Assembly (NCBI GenBank): GCA_037974665.1
Contig: CM075773.1
Span: 63,146,763 to 63,210,762 of the forward strand
Source of the DNA: Ehretia macrophylla
Lineage: Eukaryota > Streptophyta > Magnoliopsida > Boraginales > Ehretiaceae
Length of the DNA stretch: 64,000 nucleotides
Reading direction: 5' to 3'
The notes beneath the pieces were generated by a model. It was not told the origin of the DNA and did no database searches. It saw nothing but the letters and a program-made list of their open reading frames with translations. A program made the translations under genes and the position numbers. Shown here in pieces: positions 46,028 through 55,315 of the stretch. The first letter of the stretch is position 1. Each line of letters opens with the position of its first letter.

Positions 46028-46939
46028 TCAGGCATCAACATTCACCATTTCGTTTTGAATCGATTCTTCCATGGGTCTGGTGGCAGTTTCGTTTGCAGCT
46101 TCCATTACTCCATTGTTCATGTGTACCTCTGCCTCTGCTTGTGACCCATTATTAGCGTACCAAGGCAGTTGAGGCAAATGTTCTATAGACATGGTCGAGT
46201 CCACTCCGAATGATGCCGTAGCCCAAAGATTTCCTTGTACCATATCTGTATCGACACCAATTGTAACATGATGCTCACCCGGAAAACTCCATCGTGGTGT
46301 CTTCTCTTCTTGGGGAATATAAATCTCCTCTCTCGACTTTCTCTTGCCCAAATCTTGAGTATCAGCTTCTGATACAAGTATGATTTCAGAATTTTCTTGT
46401 TTCTTGAAGTTTTTCGATTCGTCCTTTGTAATTCTGCAAACAACATAGTCCGTGCTTCCGATGCCTATCAAGCCATCATCCGAAAGAGAATATTCATGCA
46501 TAATCCAATGCCCTTTTCCATCAAAATCTTTCTTAGTCGACTTAAACGTGAACATCCTTTTAGAGCCTATTTTCGTTTTCGTTTTCCCTTTCACAATATC
46601 TTTTGGCGCCGTATGTCCATGCCATTTACCACAGCCAGCTGTTCGAATAACGTTCTTATTACCCTGCCTCCCAAGCTTCGACAATTTAGTAAATACATAG
46701 ATAGTCTTCTTAACCTTGCTCGAATCATCGTCATCATCAGTAACTAGGATGTTCCAAGGATCATTCTCGGTAAACAAATCCCAAGGATTTGCTTTCTCCC
46801 CGTAAATGTCTCTTTCAACGATCCCCTCCCAAGGCAATGGCTGCCTCAAAAGCCTACTCCTCAGGAATGATAGAAGCAATTCTTGATCCGAAGGCATGAA
46901 TAGAAAACCTTCAGGAATATGAACACTACTGCTGTTCAT
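46028..46939 (-). CDS. NAC transcription factor A, C-terminally truncated
   Basis: 303-aa protein from the ATG at 46939; an upstream in-frame GTG is not a plausible plant start. The NAC DNA-binding domain spans about residues 5-175: HIPEGFLFMPSDQELLLSFL (subdomain A), ANPWDLF, IYVFTKLSKLG, VIRTAGCGKWHG (replacing the common GYWKATG), RMFTFKSTKKDF and HWIMHEYSL (subdomain D). A basic DLGKRKSREE follows. The protein ends NEMVNVDA-stop where NAC B continues for about 145 residues. NACs bind DNA as dimers in the nucleus, with activation by the C-terminus, so the loss could leave a binding-only form. No intron seen, although most NAC genes have one or two. Expression is unknown. Confidence 0.85.
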   Translation of the reverse strand: MNSSSVHIPEGFLFMPSDQELLLSFLRSRLLRQPLPWEGIVERDIYGEKANPWDLFTENDPWNILVTDDDDDSSKVKKTIYVFTKLSKLGRQGNKNVIRTAGCGKWHGHTAPKDIVKGKTKTKIGSKRMFTFKSTKKDFDGKGHWIMHEYSLSDDGLIGIGSTDYVVCRITKDESKNFKKQENSEIILVSEADTQDLGKRKSREEIYIPQEEKTPRWSFPGEHHVTIGVDTDMVQGNLWATASFGVDSTMSIEHLPQLPWYANNGSQAEAEVHMNNGVMEAANETATRPMEESIQNEMVNVDA

Positions 46940-47500
46940 CTTTACTATTCCTATATTATCACCAACAAATCTCACAAATCACTCTCTTGATGTCTATAAT
47001 ACCGCAATAACTCACAATCTTAACTAGGTTTTGGAATGATGAATATTGTGCGGCTAGCTAGATTGGCATACATATATTAGTATAACTGTAACTTGTGATG
47101 CAATCTACTATAATGCATTAGGAAACACTATACTCACACAAGGACTCAAATTCTTACACGGGCGGTTTGTTAATTATAAGCATTTCAGAATCCTATCTCT
47201 GATTAACTTCTTCTTGTCTAAATTCCTTCATAATTTGATACGCAAAACAGTGAAGAACCAAGAACAGATTCAATTACATGAATGTTTACAAATTATGCAT
47301 AACCAACCGGAGGGCATTTTCGGGTTTTCGATCTTAAATTCAACTGCCACACCATTACCCTTCAATACACAAATACAAACTCACCCACGCACCTAACAAA
47401 TTCCCATGGCCTACACAATTCTCTGTCGACTATCTTGGTGATTTGGTTTATGTATCTAAATTTAGACCCTATTCTATGTTTTGTTTTCTTGAATGATTAT
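46940..47500 (-). promoter_or_regulatory. NAC A upstream region
   Basis: Presumed promoter and 5' UTR. An AT-rich TATACTAATATATG on the minus strand at about 47076-47089 is a possible TATA region, and it is largely kept at NAC B. No further element was identified. Homology with the NAC B upstream region is high throughout. Confidence 0.4.
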
Positions 47501-47681
47501 TTCTATTTATTTCCTTGATTGAATTCACTATTTGATAGAGTTTTATTTTCTTGATCGAATTCACTATCTTATATGTTTATAACTTTTTTTTTCTTGATTT
47601 TCAATAACTTTTATTGTTCTTTTCCTTCTTTTTTTTTTGTGAATTTGATTAGTTGTGCGTCTTGGGTTACCATTTGTGCCA
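47501..47681. repeat. 181-bp direct repeat, left copy (NAC unit 1)
   Basis: Starts TTCTATTTATT and ends ACCATTTGTGCCA. Matched in direct orientation by 48755-48935, also 181 bp. It contains an internal near-repeat CTTGATTGAATTCACTATTTG. It flanks a LINE fragment. Not a recognised LTR: no TG..CA ends and no PBS after it. Confidence 0.85.
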
Positions 47682-48754
47682 AAAATTGCAAATTCTTTTC
47701 TCTTTGCAAAACTGCAACCCTTTTATAAGGTCCTTCTTACAGTCACGAAGAATTCCCCCACCTCCTATCAATGTTGAGCTTGTAAAAGCCAACAGTGGGT
47801 TTTCTGAACTTCACAATATTAGGCACATAAGACGGTGGTCTTTCATAAGAACAATAGAAGGAGGCTGCCAGATTTAAGTCTCCCTTCCAATGCCATCTCT
47901 TTAAAGCAAAGTTTATGCCAAGCAGTCCAACGCAATTTTTTGGAATCAGCTCTGTCTCCCCCAAGGAATTTGTTGAAAAGTCTTTCAATTTTATGAAAAA
48001 CTTCCTTCGTAAGAGGGATTATCTACATCAAATAACAAGGCATGAAGGAGAGGATGCTCGGGACTGTTGACAATCCTCGCCTTGTATTCCTAAGTGCAAG
48101 CTTCTCAAATGAAAGATATTTGAAAATACATAGATCTACTCAGATAATTCTTTGATGTTTTTGCTTGGAATTCGTCTTCAAGATGGATCGCCCTTACGCA
48201 GTCAACGAACTCATACTTGCACGAAAAGGCCTAATGTCTCAAATAGGGGAATGGCAACGGCTCCCAATCTTCTTTGTAGTCTTTTTCTGGGAATAAGGTT
48301 TTTAGTTCCCAACCTGTGAGCTTGTTGTTAATTTTTTGAAAAAACTAATCAAAAAGAGCAGACTTCTTAGCACCTTTGTAAAGGGGTACTCCAAGATATT
48401 TGAATGGAAATTGTTGTTGCTTGTAATCTGAAGCACCAGCTATGATGCCAATTCTAGAGCTAGGAACTTTTTTTGTCCATAATTAAACCACTTTTATCTT
48501 TGTTGACTTGCTGTCTAGAGACATGTTCATAGTGATTCGAAAAATTCATCAACTTTTTAATAGCACTCTTGCTGCCATTGGAGAAGATGATTATGTCATC
48601 TGCAAATGAGAGGTGAGTAACAGAGAAAAAAGAGCCAGTCTTATACTTTAAAGCTGGGAAATTAGAGAATAATTTGTTGATGCCCTGGATAGATATTTAG
48701 CAACAATAATAAAAAGGCTTGGACATATGGGATCTCTTTACCCTGAATTATTAG
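47682..48754 (-). mobile_element. L1-like LINE fragment between direct repeats (NAC unit 1)
   Basis: Minus strand. From the right: RT with SFADDIIIFSNGSKSAIKKL around 48560-48620 (catalytic Asp pair kept), a connector with stops, late RT (IERLFNKFLGGDRADSKKLR in the second copy), then the RNase H start (VGFYKLNID near 47790), where the frame runs out of homology. Related to, but shorter than, the 31134-33082 LINE. Bounded on both sides by the 181-bp repeat. Confidence 0.8.
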
Positions 48755-48935
48755 TTCTATTTATTTTATTGATTGAATTCACTATTTGATAGAGCTCTAT
48801 TTTCTTGATTGAATTCACTTTTTGATACGTTTTTAACTTATTTTTTTCTTGATTCTCAATAACTTGTATTGTTCTTTTCAATTTTTTTTTTTGTGAATTT
48901 GATTAGTTGTGCATCTTGGGTTACCATTTGTGCCA
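48755..48935. repeat. 181-bp direct repeat, right copy (NAC unit 1)
   Basis: Same ends as 47501-47681, with roughly a dozen differences by eye. Confidence 0.85.
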
Positions 48936-49682
48936 AGTTATCTTGGGCAAACTAGAAATTTGGAAGATATGATTTGAGGTGTGAATTATGCTTCTACCAG
49001 CATTGGAATTATTTTCTCAAGCGGTTTTCAATTTTGAATTGGTAACACTGTCTTCTAATTTGTTCCGTTTAAACTATCATCATTGTTTAGTCATATTTGT
49101 CACTTTATCAGTACTTAATCGGCTGCAATTTGCTCATGGCTAGATTGATCTGTTTCAGAGGAAGAACTAATTTAAGATTTGTCAAGAAAGTAGATTAATA
49201 GGACATTTATGAAAATAATTTAAGATTTATTAACTTTGATGTCTTTCTATATAGCACTTAATCCCTAAACATTTCTCTCTGGCTACGACAAAAATGTAGC
49301 GAAAATGACAAGACAAGTGAAAGAGCCAGCGACTGACACATGCCAAAGCTGGTCAGAATATGGACAAAGTAGGCACCAAAAAGTCCAAATTATCCTTGAT
49401 ATTTAGATTTAAAAGATGTGCAAAATGATTGGTGTTGACATATAAATAAAAGGATAAATATAATTCCATTCCCCTGTAAAACCCATATATATCAACCCGG
49501 CCCCCTGTGTTAGCAAAACTATCAAAAATTCCAACCCTCCCTCCGTCTCTTTTAAACTAACGCCGTTAAAAAATTTAGTAAAATGACATCTTTACCCTTA
49601 TATTGTACAAATTTTTTCTCTTTTTTTATTCTCTCCCGTTCTTTTCATCCAAAAAACTTTTTTTTTAAAAATCATCATCTTC
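48936..49682. other. Non-coding spacer, nothing recognised
   Basis: AT-rich. Ends with a tract (AACTAACGCCGTTAAAAAAT near 49555) of the kind found near TIR elements, but I could not pair it with an opposite end. Confidence 0.4.
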
Positions 49683-49880
49683 CTCACCTCACCCCTCCCA
49701 ACCCCCCATCCCCACTGTCAGCCACTCAGCCCACCACACCATACCCCACATCCCATACCCCATACCCCGTTAGCCACCTTCTACCCCTCCACCCTACCCC
49801 TCATCAGCTCCACCCAGCCCACTCCATCCCACTTCAGCACCCCCATCCTACCCTACCCCCCGATGTCTGCACCCTCAATC
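49683..49880 (+). repeat. C-rich low-complexity tract (NAC unit 1)
   Basis: CACCCCTCCCAACCCCCCAT-like sequence made of CCCCAT, CCCAC and CCACCC words. An open frame through it (49583-50068) reads as a Pro/Thr/His-rich peptide, but the frame is not kept in the second unit (62860-63042), so it is not a gene. Confidence 0.8.
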
Positions 49881-52010
49881 CCTTCCTAGAAGTCAAGTTT
49901 GAACACGACAAAAATCGGACAGAGTTTCCTCTGTATTACGGATATTCCAACACCTGTACAATTATGCTCAAAGCCAACAACAAATACACAAGACAACTTC
50001 TTGAAACTCTGTTTATGCATATCATGTTAAACACAACATTTTTCCATAATAAGTCTATACAAACCTAGCAACATTTACAATTCCAAGTCCAAAAGTAAGC
50101 TAAATGTGCTTTAGTTACATTTCCAATGTAGTTCATAAACTTACAACTAGCTCATTTAATTTCTACAAGTCAAAAGCTATGATCCAATATGTGCACAATG
50201 AAACTTTGTTGCAAAACGAGCTATACAACTTTCAAAACATCATAATCCACATTCCTAGATCATAGCCAAAACACATGCCAACCTTTTAAGGAAACAAGCA
50301 AATTATCTTCAATCTTCTTCTTGAGGGGCTACTTCAGCTTCACCTTCACCTGAATTTGTTGAATAAATGGGGTGATCAACCACTAGCTCAGTGAGGAGGG
50401 TACGGGGAGGCTTTTGAAAACCTTTTCATGATGCACATATGCCAAGTAATATGTATGAAAGCAATAAATATACATTAAGTAGGCATTAGACAATAACAAG
50501 AAGCATGAAAGCACTCAATGAAGTAATATAAAACTATATAAACACTCAAGTAAAGGATACGATTTCATTCCAACCTTATCACTCCCACTTCTTTGCACCT
50601 TTGCGATTGCGATGTAGATAATCCCTTATATCACTAGTGGGTATACTCTAGATGTATCTCAAAATCCTACGATCCAACACCACAAGGCCTTTACCGACCA
50701 AGCGAGTAAGGGAATATGTCGTGGAGGTCATGTAACCACTGGCAAGCCCGCTGCCGCCCAGTGGAGACACAACACAACCGTGTCTCAATAAAAGATTGCA
50801 ACCTTACGATATCACGCATTCAATCATTAAAACATTCATTCAATGAGCACTTAAAATGAGAGGACAACAAAGTAGGTTGCCCCTCTCACATTAGAATAAG
50901 CGATATCACTCCATAATCATTAATAATCAAAGTACAAACACGTATGAAATTATATCCACTTAAGCATTCCTTTAAGACATTCACTTGCATACACATATAT
51001 TTTACCCATTTTCCAATAGCTAGAAGCTTGCTCGGGAGTACCTTTAAGTTTAGTAACAATTTAAGCATCCAGTTAACTAGCAACAAAAAGAAAGTAACAT
51101 TCCACTTGAAATCCAAAGCTAGAAAATGCTGGAACTATTGGAAAATGCTGAAAAATACTGTTCAGCCGCGAAACCACCCCAAAAAGGCTAAAATTTTGAC
51201 CTTTTAAGCCTTATTTGCATGAATTTACATATATGTAGGTGTTGAGCAATTCGATTGAGCCAAGAATAATCATTCAAGCATTTTATCAAACACATAAACT
51301 ACATATTATGCAACATACTACACAACTAGATCATTTACATAAAATTCTAACTACCAAGAGTTATAATACACAAATTCTTGCAATAAACATTCTAGAACAT
51401 GATTCCATAGCTAAGTCTACCATACCATAATATAACCATAACCTACATATTAAACTACATACGAAATTTCTAACTTTCTAAAGCATTTTGCACAAGTTCT
51501 TTGCATTGATCATGTTAATATGAAATTTTATTGCTTAAACCATCATTTCCTAGCATTCACATAAACTTACCACTCTTTAAACTACAAGAAAATACACAAA
51601 TACATGAACCCCTCGCCTTATTCTTGTAGAGAAAGCACAAAAGAGCTAGAAATTGAGTCAGAAAACAAGATTTCCCTCATTTTTCTTCTTTTTCCTTCTC
51701 TCTTCTTCCCTCACGGTTTTGCCCTAGTTGTTTGCTTTCTCTTTTTTTTTTTCTCTTATAACGATATCTCACATCTCTCTCTTATCTTCTTTTTATTTCT
51801 TTTATTTTGTTAGATTTTATGACTTTGTTTGGCTTAGATAGAAAGTTCTAGTGTTGCCACATGTTAATTGCTAGCTTAAAATAGCTTATGTACCATAATG
51901 CCCTTATTATGCTTATTACTTTGTATTCTACTTTCTAATTATCATTAACTCTACTTAATTTTAATGTAGTATAGGCACATAATGATTCAAATAACAAGAA
52001 CAAGTCGATT
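49881..52010 (-). repeat. Chromovirus-type LTR-like region (NAC unit 1)
   Basis: GACAAAAATCGGACAGAGTT with TCCTCTGTATTACGGA near 49905-49945 is the same kind of hallmark as at 24005-24040. CCGCTGCCGCCCAGTGGAGA (about 50750) and a minus-strand TGAGGGAAATC and GTTTTCTGACTCAATTTC leader near 51650-51690 fit a long Tekay/Del-like LTR read on the minus strand. No Gypsy coding region adjoins, so it may be a solo or truncated LTR. Exact ends not found. Confidence 0.45.
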
Positions 52011-52209
52011 AAATGCAATTCTGTTATCTTTGTTGACGAAAAGGTAAGGAGGGAATACGTATGTTTAGTTTCACAAATCATAAGGAGGTATTATGCAATT
52101 TTTAGACCACAGGTGGGTATTGTGTAATGTCAAAAAAACATAGAAGGGTCTTGTGTAGTTTACCCTTACATTTTTGTGGTTCCATAATTACAAATTGAGT
52201 CCTAAAGTT
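52011..52209. other. AT-rich spacer with repeat-like tract
   Basis: GGTATTATGCAATTTTTAGA and AGAAGGGTCTTGTGTAGTTT resemble tips of long-TIR elements such as 22512-23903, but no partner end was identified. AATTGAGTCCTAAAGTT at 52193-52209 is the left SINE target duplication. Confidence 0.4.
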
Positions 52210-52342
52210 TTTTTTTTTTTGATTTAAAGGGAGGTTTAGACCAATATTACATGACATACAAATGATATTACATATGTTGAAAATCGATTTAGGGATCTCT
52301 TGCATACAAAGTGAGAACCATACCACTAAAGCAAATGCCGGT
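52210..52342 (-). mobile_element. tRNA-derived SINE
   Basis: 133 bp, minus strand, with a tail of T residues at the left (poly-A on the minus strand). It is flanked by a 17-bp direct repeat differing at one base: AATTGAGTCCTAAAGTT (52193-52209) and AATTGAGTCCTGAAGTT (52343-52359). The head has TTTAGTGGTATGG (A-box-like) and GAGATCCCTAAATCGA (B-box-like). The long target duplication and A tail fit LINE-driven retroposition. Confidence 0.85.
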
Positions 52343-55197
52343 AATTGAGTCCTGAAGTTGTTAAAAAGATTACACACGCTCCCAATCCCAATTTTGTTTT
52401 AACTTAGATAATAGTGTGATTAAATTATCATATTATTTTTTTTCCTAAAAATTGTACAATAACCCATATCTTTTTAAAGATTACACTTTACGCCCTTCTC
52501 ATTTATATATATATATATATTGTTTTTTCTTCTTTTTCTTTTTCATTTTCTTTTCCTCTTCATTTTCTTTTCATTCTCTAATAAGACACACATCAATATG
52601 CACACACACCAGCAATGTCTTCGGATTGCTTTTGCTCTTTGAACTGTTTTTGTACTTTGAATATGACAACTGGACAAAGCCATCAAATTCCTTAGGATGC
52701 TATGTGAACCGCTAAAGTATCTGAATAAATCTGATCATGAAATTTTCATGCTTTGTCACAACAACCAACAATTTGGAGCTAAAATTTGGGTCAACTTGAT
52801 CAAAAGCCCCCTAAAAACAAGAGGTCTGAAGATCAAGAAGCTCTAATGATGAAATCTTTTGAAGCTTTTTCAAAAAAAAAAAAAGAAACAATTTTTCTTT
52901 TGCAAATATCAAACTAGGGAATGATTTTCCAACAACAATGATGATCAAGAATGGGCCAAAAATGAAATTTTTTTAAAATCTGGGCTTGGGTGGATTGTTT
53001 CGAGAGCAAATTTACAAATAGTGTGGTGGAAACAATGAGACAATTTACAAATGGTAATTAATTGGCGAGGAATTAGTGGAGAGAGGTGATTTTTTGCTTC
53101 ATTTTCCGAGGTTAGCCAATATTGCTCATTTCAAAGAGAGTGTTAAAATGGCATTCCGAATTTATCCGCCGGCCTTTTGAGTTTTTGGTAAAAATGTCGA
53201 TAAAGAAGAGAAAAGAAGAGGAGGAGTGGATTTAGAGCCGTTGGCTAAATTAAATTCACTTAATGAAGAGAGCTATACGTCCAATTATAAAACATTATCA
53301 CTTAATTGATATTTTGCTCTTCGAAAATGTCTTAAAAATGGTAATAATGTCACCTTTCCAAGCTATGAACTAAAACATGTTAAACTTGTGATGGTGTCCC
53401 GTGTTAGTGAAAACAATTGCCGCTTTGAAGTGAAAGTTATTTCTAAGACATTTGCTTTGCTCGTTTTTGTATAATAAAGTTTTTATCATATAGTAAAAAA
53501 GTTAATATTTAATACATAAATTCTTACTATATAAAAGAGATGATAAAAACATCACATGGGTGATATAAAAGATTACTCCTAGTTAAACTGTAAAATTTGT
53601 TAGAATCAAGGGACGAATATGGAATTGATGATATATTAGGTATTTGATAGGGATACCATTAGAGTAACTTAATTTGCTCATATTATATTTCAATAGAAGT
53701 TAGAATAATTGACAAGGTATTCGTTTATAATTTTTTATGTTAGTCATTATTTCATTTATGATCTAACACCCCTATACTGTATTTAGTTAGTCCTAGAATT
53801 TGATAATAGGTAATTATTAACCTCACTGGGTAGCTTTGGGTAATTGATAAGGGTGGAAAATATTGGTCCACCTGAGCTCAATAATCTGATCTCAAGCTAC
53901 CTGACCTGCAAAACAAAGGAAGGAACTGCGGGAGTGGTGGCCCGTGTTTCCTCTCGGGTATTAGAATGATTAGTATGTCTGAGCTCAATGACTGGTGTGC
54001 GGACTATTTATACTAACATTGATTACAGGCAACAATTAATGTCTAATCCTGCCCGACCTATTCATGCCTGCCCGAGTTCAATATCCAGCTGATAAAATTA
54101 TTGTCTAGCGGAGAAAACTATTGTCCAAGAGTTAAAGTTGGGTATTGCCTTTATGTCATATTAGAAGTGACTACCATGATGAGAAAACAGAGCGGGTCGG
54201 GCATGGGACAGGTTGCTCCACCACGGGTAGGGAAAGCCTGCCTTGCTAGGGTTTACACCCCTATCAGTAATGAAATCTTTATTTGGAATAGGTTTTTTTT
54301 AGCCTTTATCCTATTTTTGTCTTAAATAATAATAAATATAAAATGATATAGAAAGTGTATACTGAAATCCGAGATGGTATAATTAGCTAATTTTTGGAAA
54401 ACAATGTAATTCAGTTTTTGCGTCAACTATACATTATAAATATTTTAACCATTACCAACAAAAGAAACCGTTTACGTCTTAGCACAAAAAAAAAAAATTC
54501 TATTAATTTCTTACATATGATAATTCTATAGGGCAATGCCATTTGTAGGGCACTTTCGTCAAGTGCACGATAGATATCATTATAAGAAAATTATGTGACA
54601 TAAGGAGGAGGAGAGAGATGAAGTCCAAAGTGTCCCCTTCATTGGCTCAATTGGGCTAATTAACCTTGGGCTTCAATAGACCCCTTAATAGTTCATGCAT
54701 GATTTTTCTTTTTTCTAATTAGTTCATGCGTTATTTGTTTTCACTAAAATATTACGAGGGTGTAATTATGGTCAAATATTAGGACATACAATGCATTGGA
54801 TCTTAAATGATGGATCTAGTCTATCTTTTGGAGGTCTATTTTAAATTTCCTCTTTTATTTTTGAAGAAAGATAAAAGAGATGAATCAACTCTCGGATTGT
54901 TGTTCCCTTTCTCAAGTGTCTTCTATTTAAAGTATTACGAGAGATAAATAATCTCTAGGACAAACTGTTTGTATTTTCCACTCAATTAGCTTTGGATCAT
55001 CAGTATTATAGCAAATAAAGAAAAGCCACTGCTTACTGCGTATTCGATTTCAAATATATATAGTTATAGGCCGCGGTCTAGAATCAACATGTCAAAATAA
55101 AAGGAATAAAAAATTAGCTATTATTATAAGCCATGGTTAAGAAAACTGCCTCCTATAATGTCCAAGAAAACATAATAAATTTTTATACGCTATGTTT
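52343..55197. other. Non-coding region, nothing firmly recognised
   Basis: Contains a (TA)n run (52505-52520), a T/C-rich tract, and an unassigned GC-richer stretch (53880-54240: GACCTGCAAAACAAAGGAAG, GTGGCCCGTGTTTCCTCTCG, CCTGCCCGA) of the kind found in plant dispersed repeats, with ACTCGGGC-like words repeated. No coding sequence could be supported. Confidence 0.4.
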
Positions 55198-55315
55198 ATT
55201 TATTTAAGGGAGGTGTAAACTATTTACATCATTTAAGATGTTATACACAAAACACGATCTCGAAAGCTCTCCTATCTAAAATGAGAATCATATTACTAGA
55301 CCAAATGACTTATGG
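55198..55315 (-). mobile_element. SINE, same family as 52210-52342
   Basis: Minus strand: GGTCTAGTAATATGATTCTC (A-box region), GAGCTTTCGAGATCGTG (B-box region), and a tail GTTTACACCTCCCTTAAATA. The order and words match the SINE at 52210 (GGTATGGTTCTCACTTTG, GGTCTAAACCTCCCTTTAAA). Target duplication is unclear. Confidence 0.65.

Larger units (their letters stand above)
45335..50835. repeat. NAC tandem duplication unit, copy 1
   Basis: Aligns with 58484-64000 at an offset of about 13.15-13.17 kb, direct orientation. It contains the NAC gene, LINE fragment with 181-bp repeats, C-rich tract and LTR-like region. The end of the match is set by the window edge, so the unit may be longer. Confidence 0.92.

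Noticed and set aside
46028..46975. Longer NAC A start at 46975 (and NAC B at 60135)
   Set aside because: The codon there is GTG. The in-frame ATG 36 bases on sits directly before the NAC domain, as expected.
47501..48935. 181-bp repeats as LTRs of a TRIM element
   Set aside because: No TG..CA ends, no PBS after the left copy, no PPT before the right copy; the interior is LINE. Kept as an unexplained direct repeat.
49583..50068. 161-aa Pro/Thr/His-rich open frame
   Set aside because: It runs through a C-rich low-complexity tract, and indels in the second unit (62765-63055) change the frame, so it is not conserved as protein.
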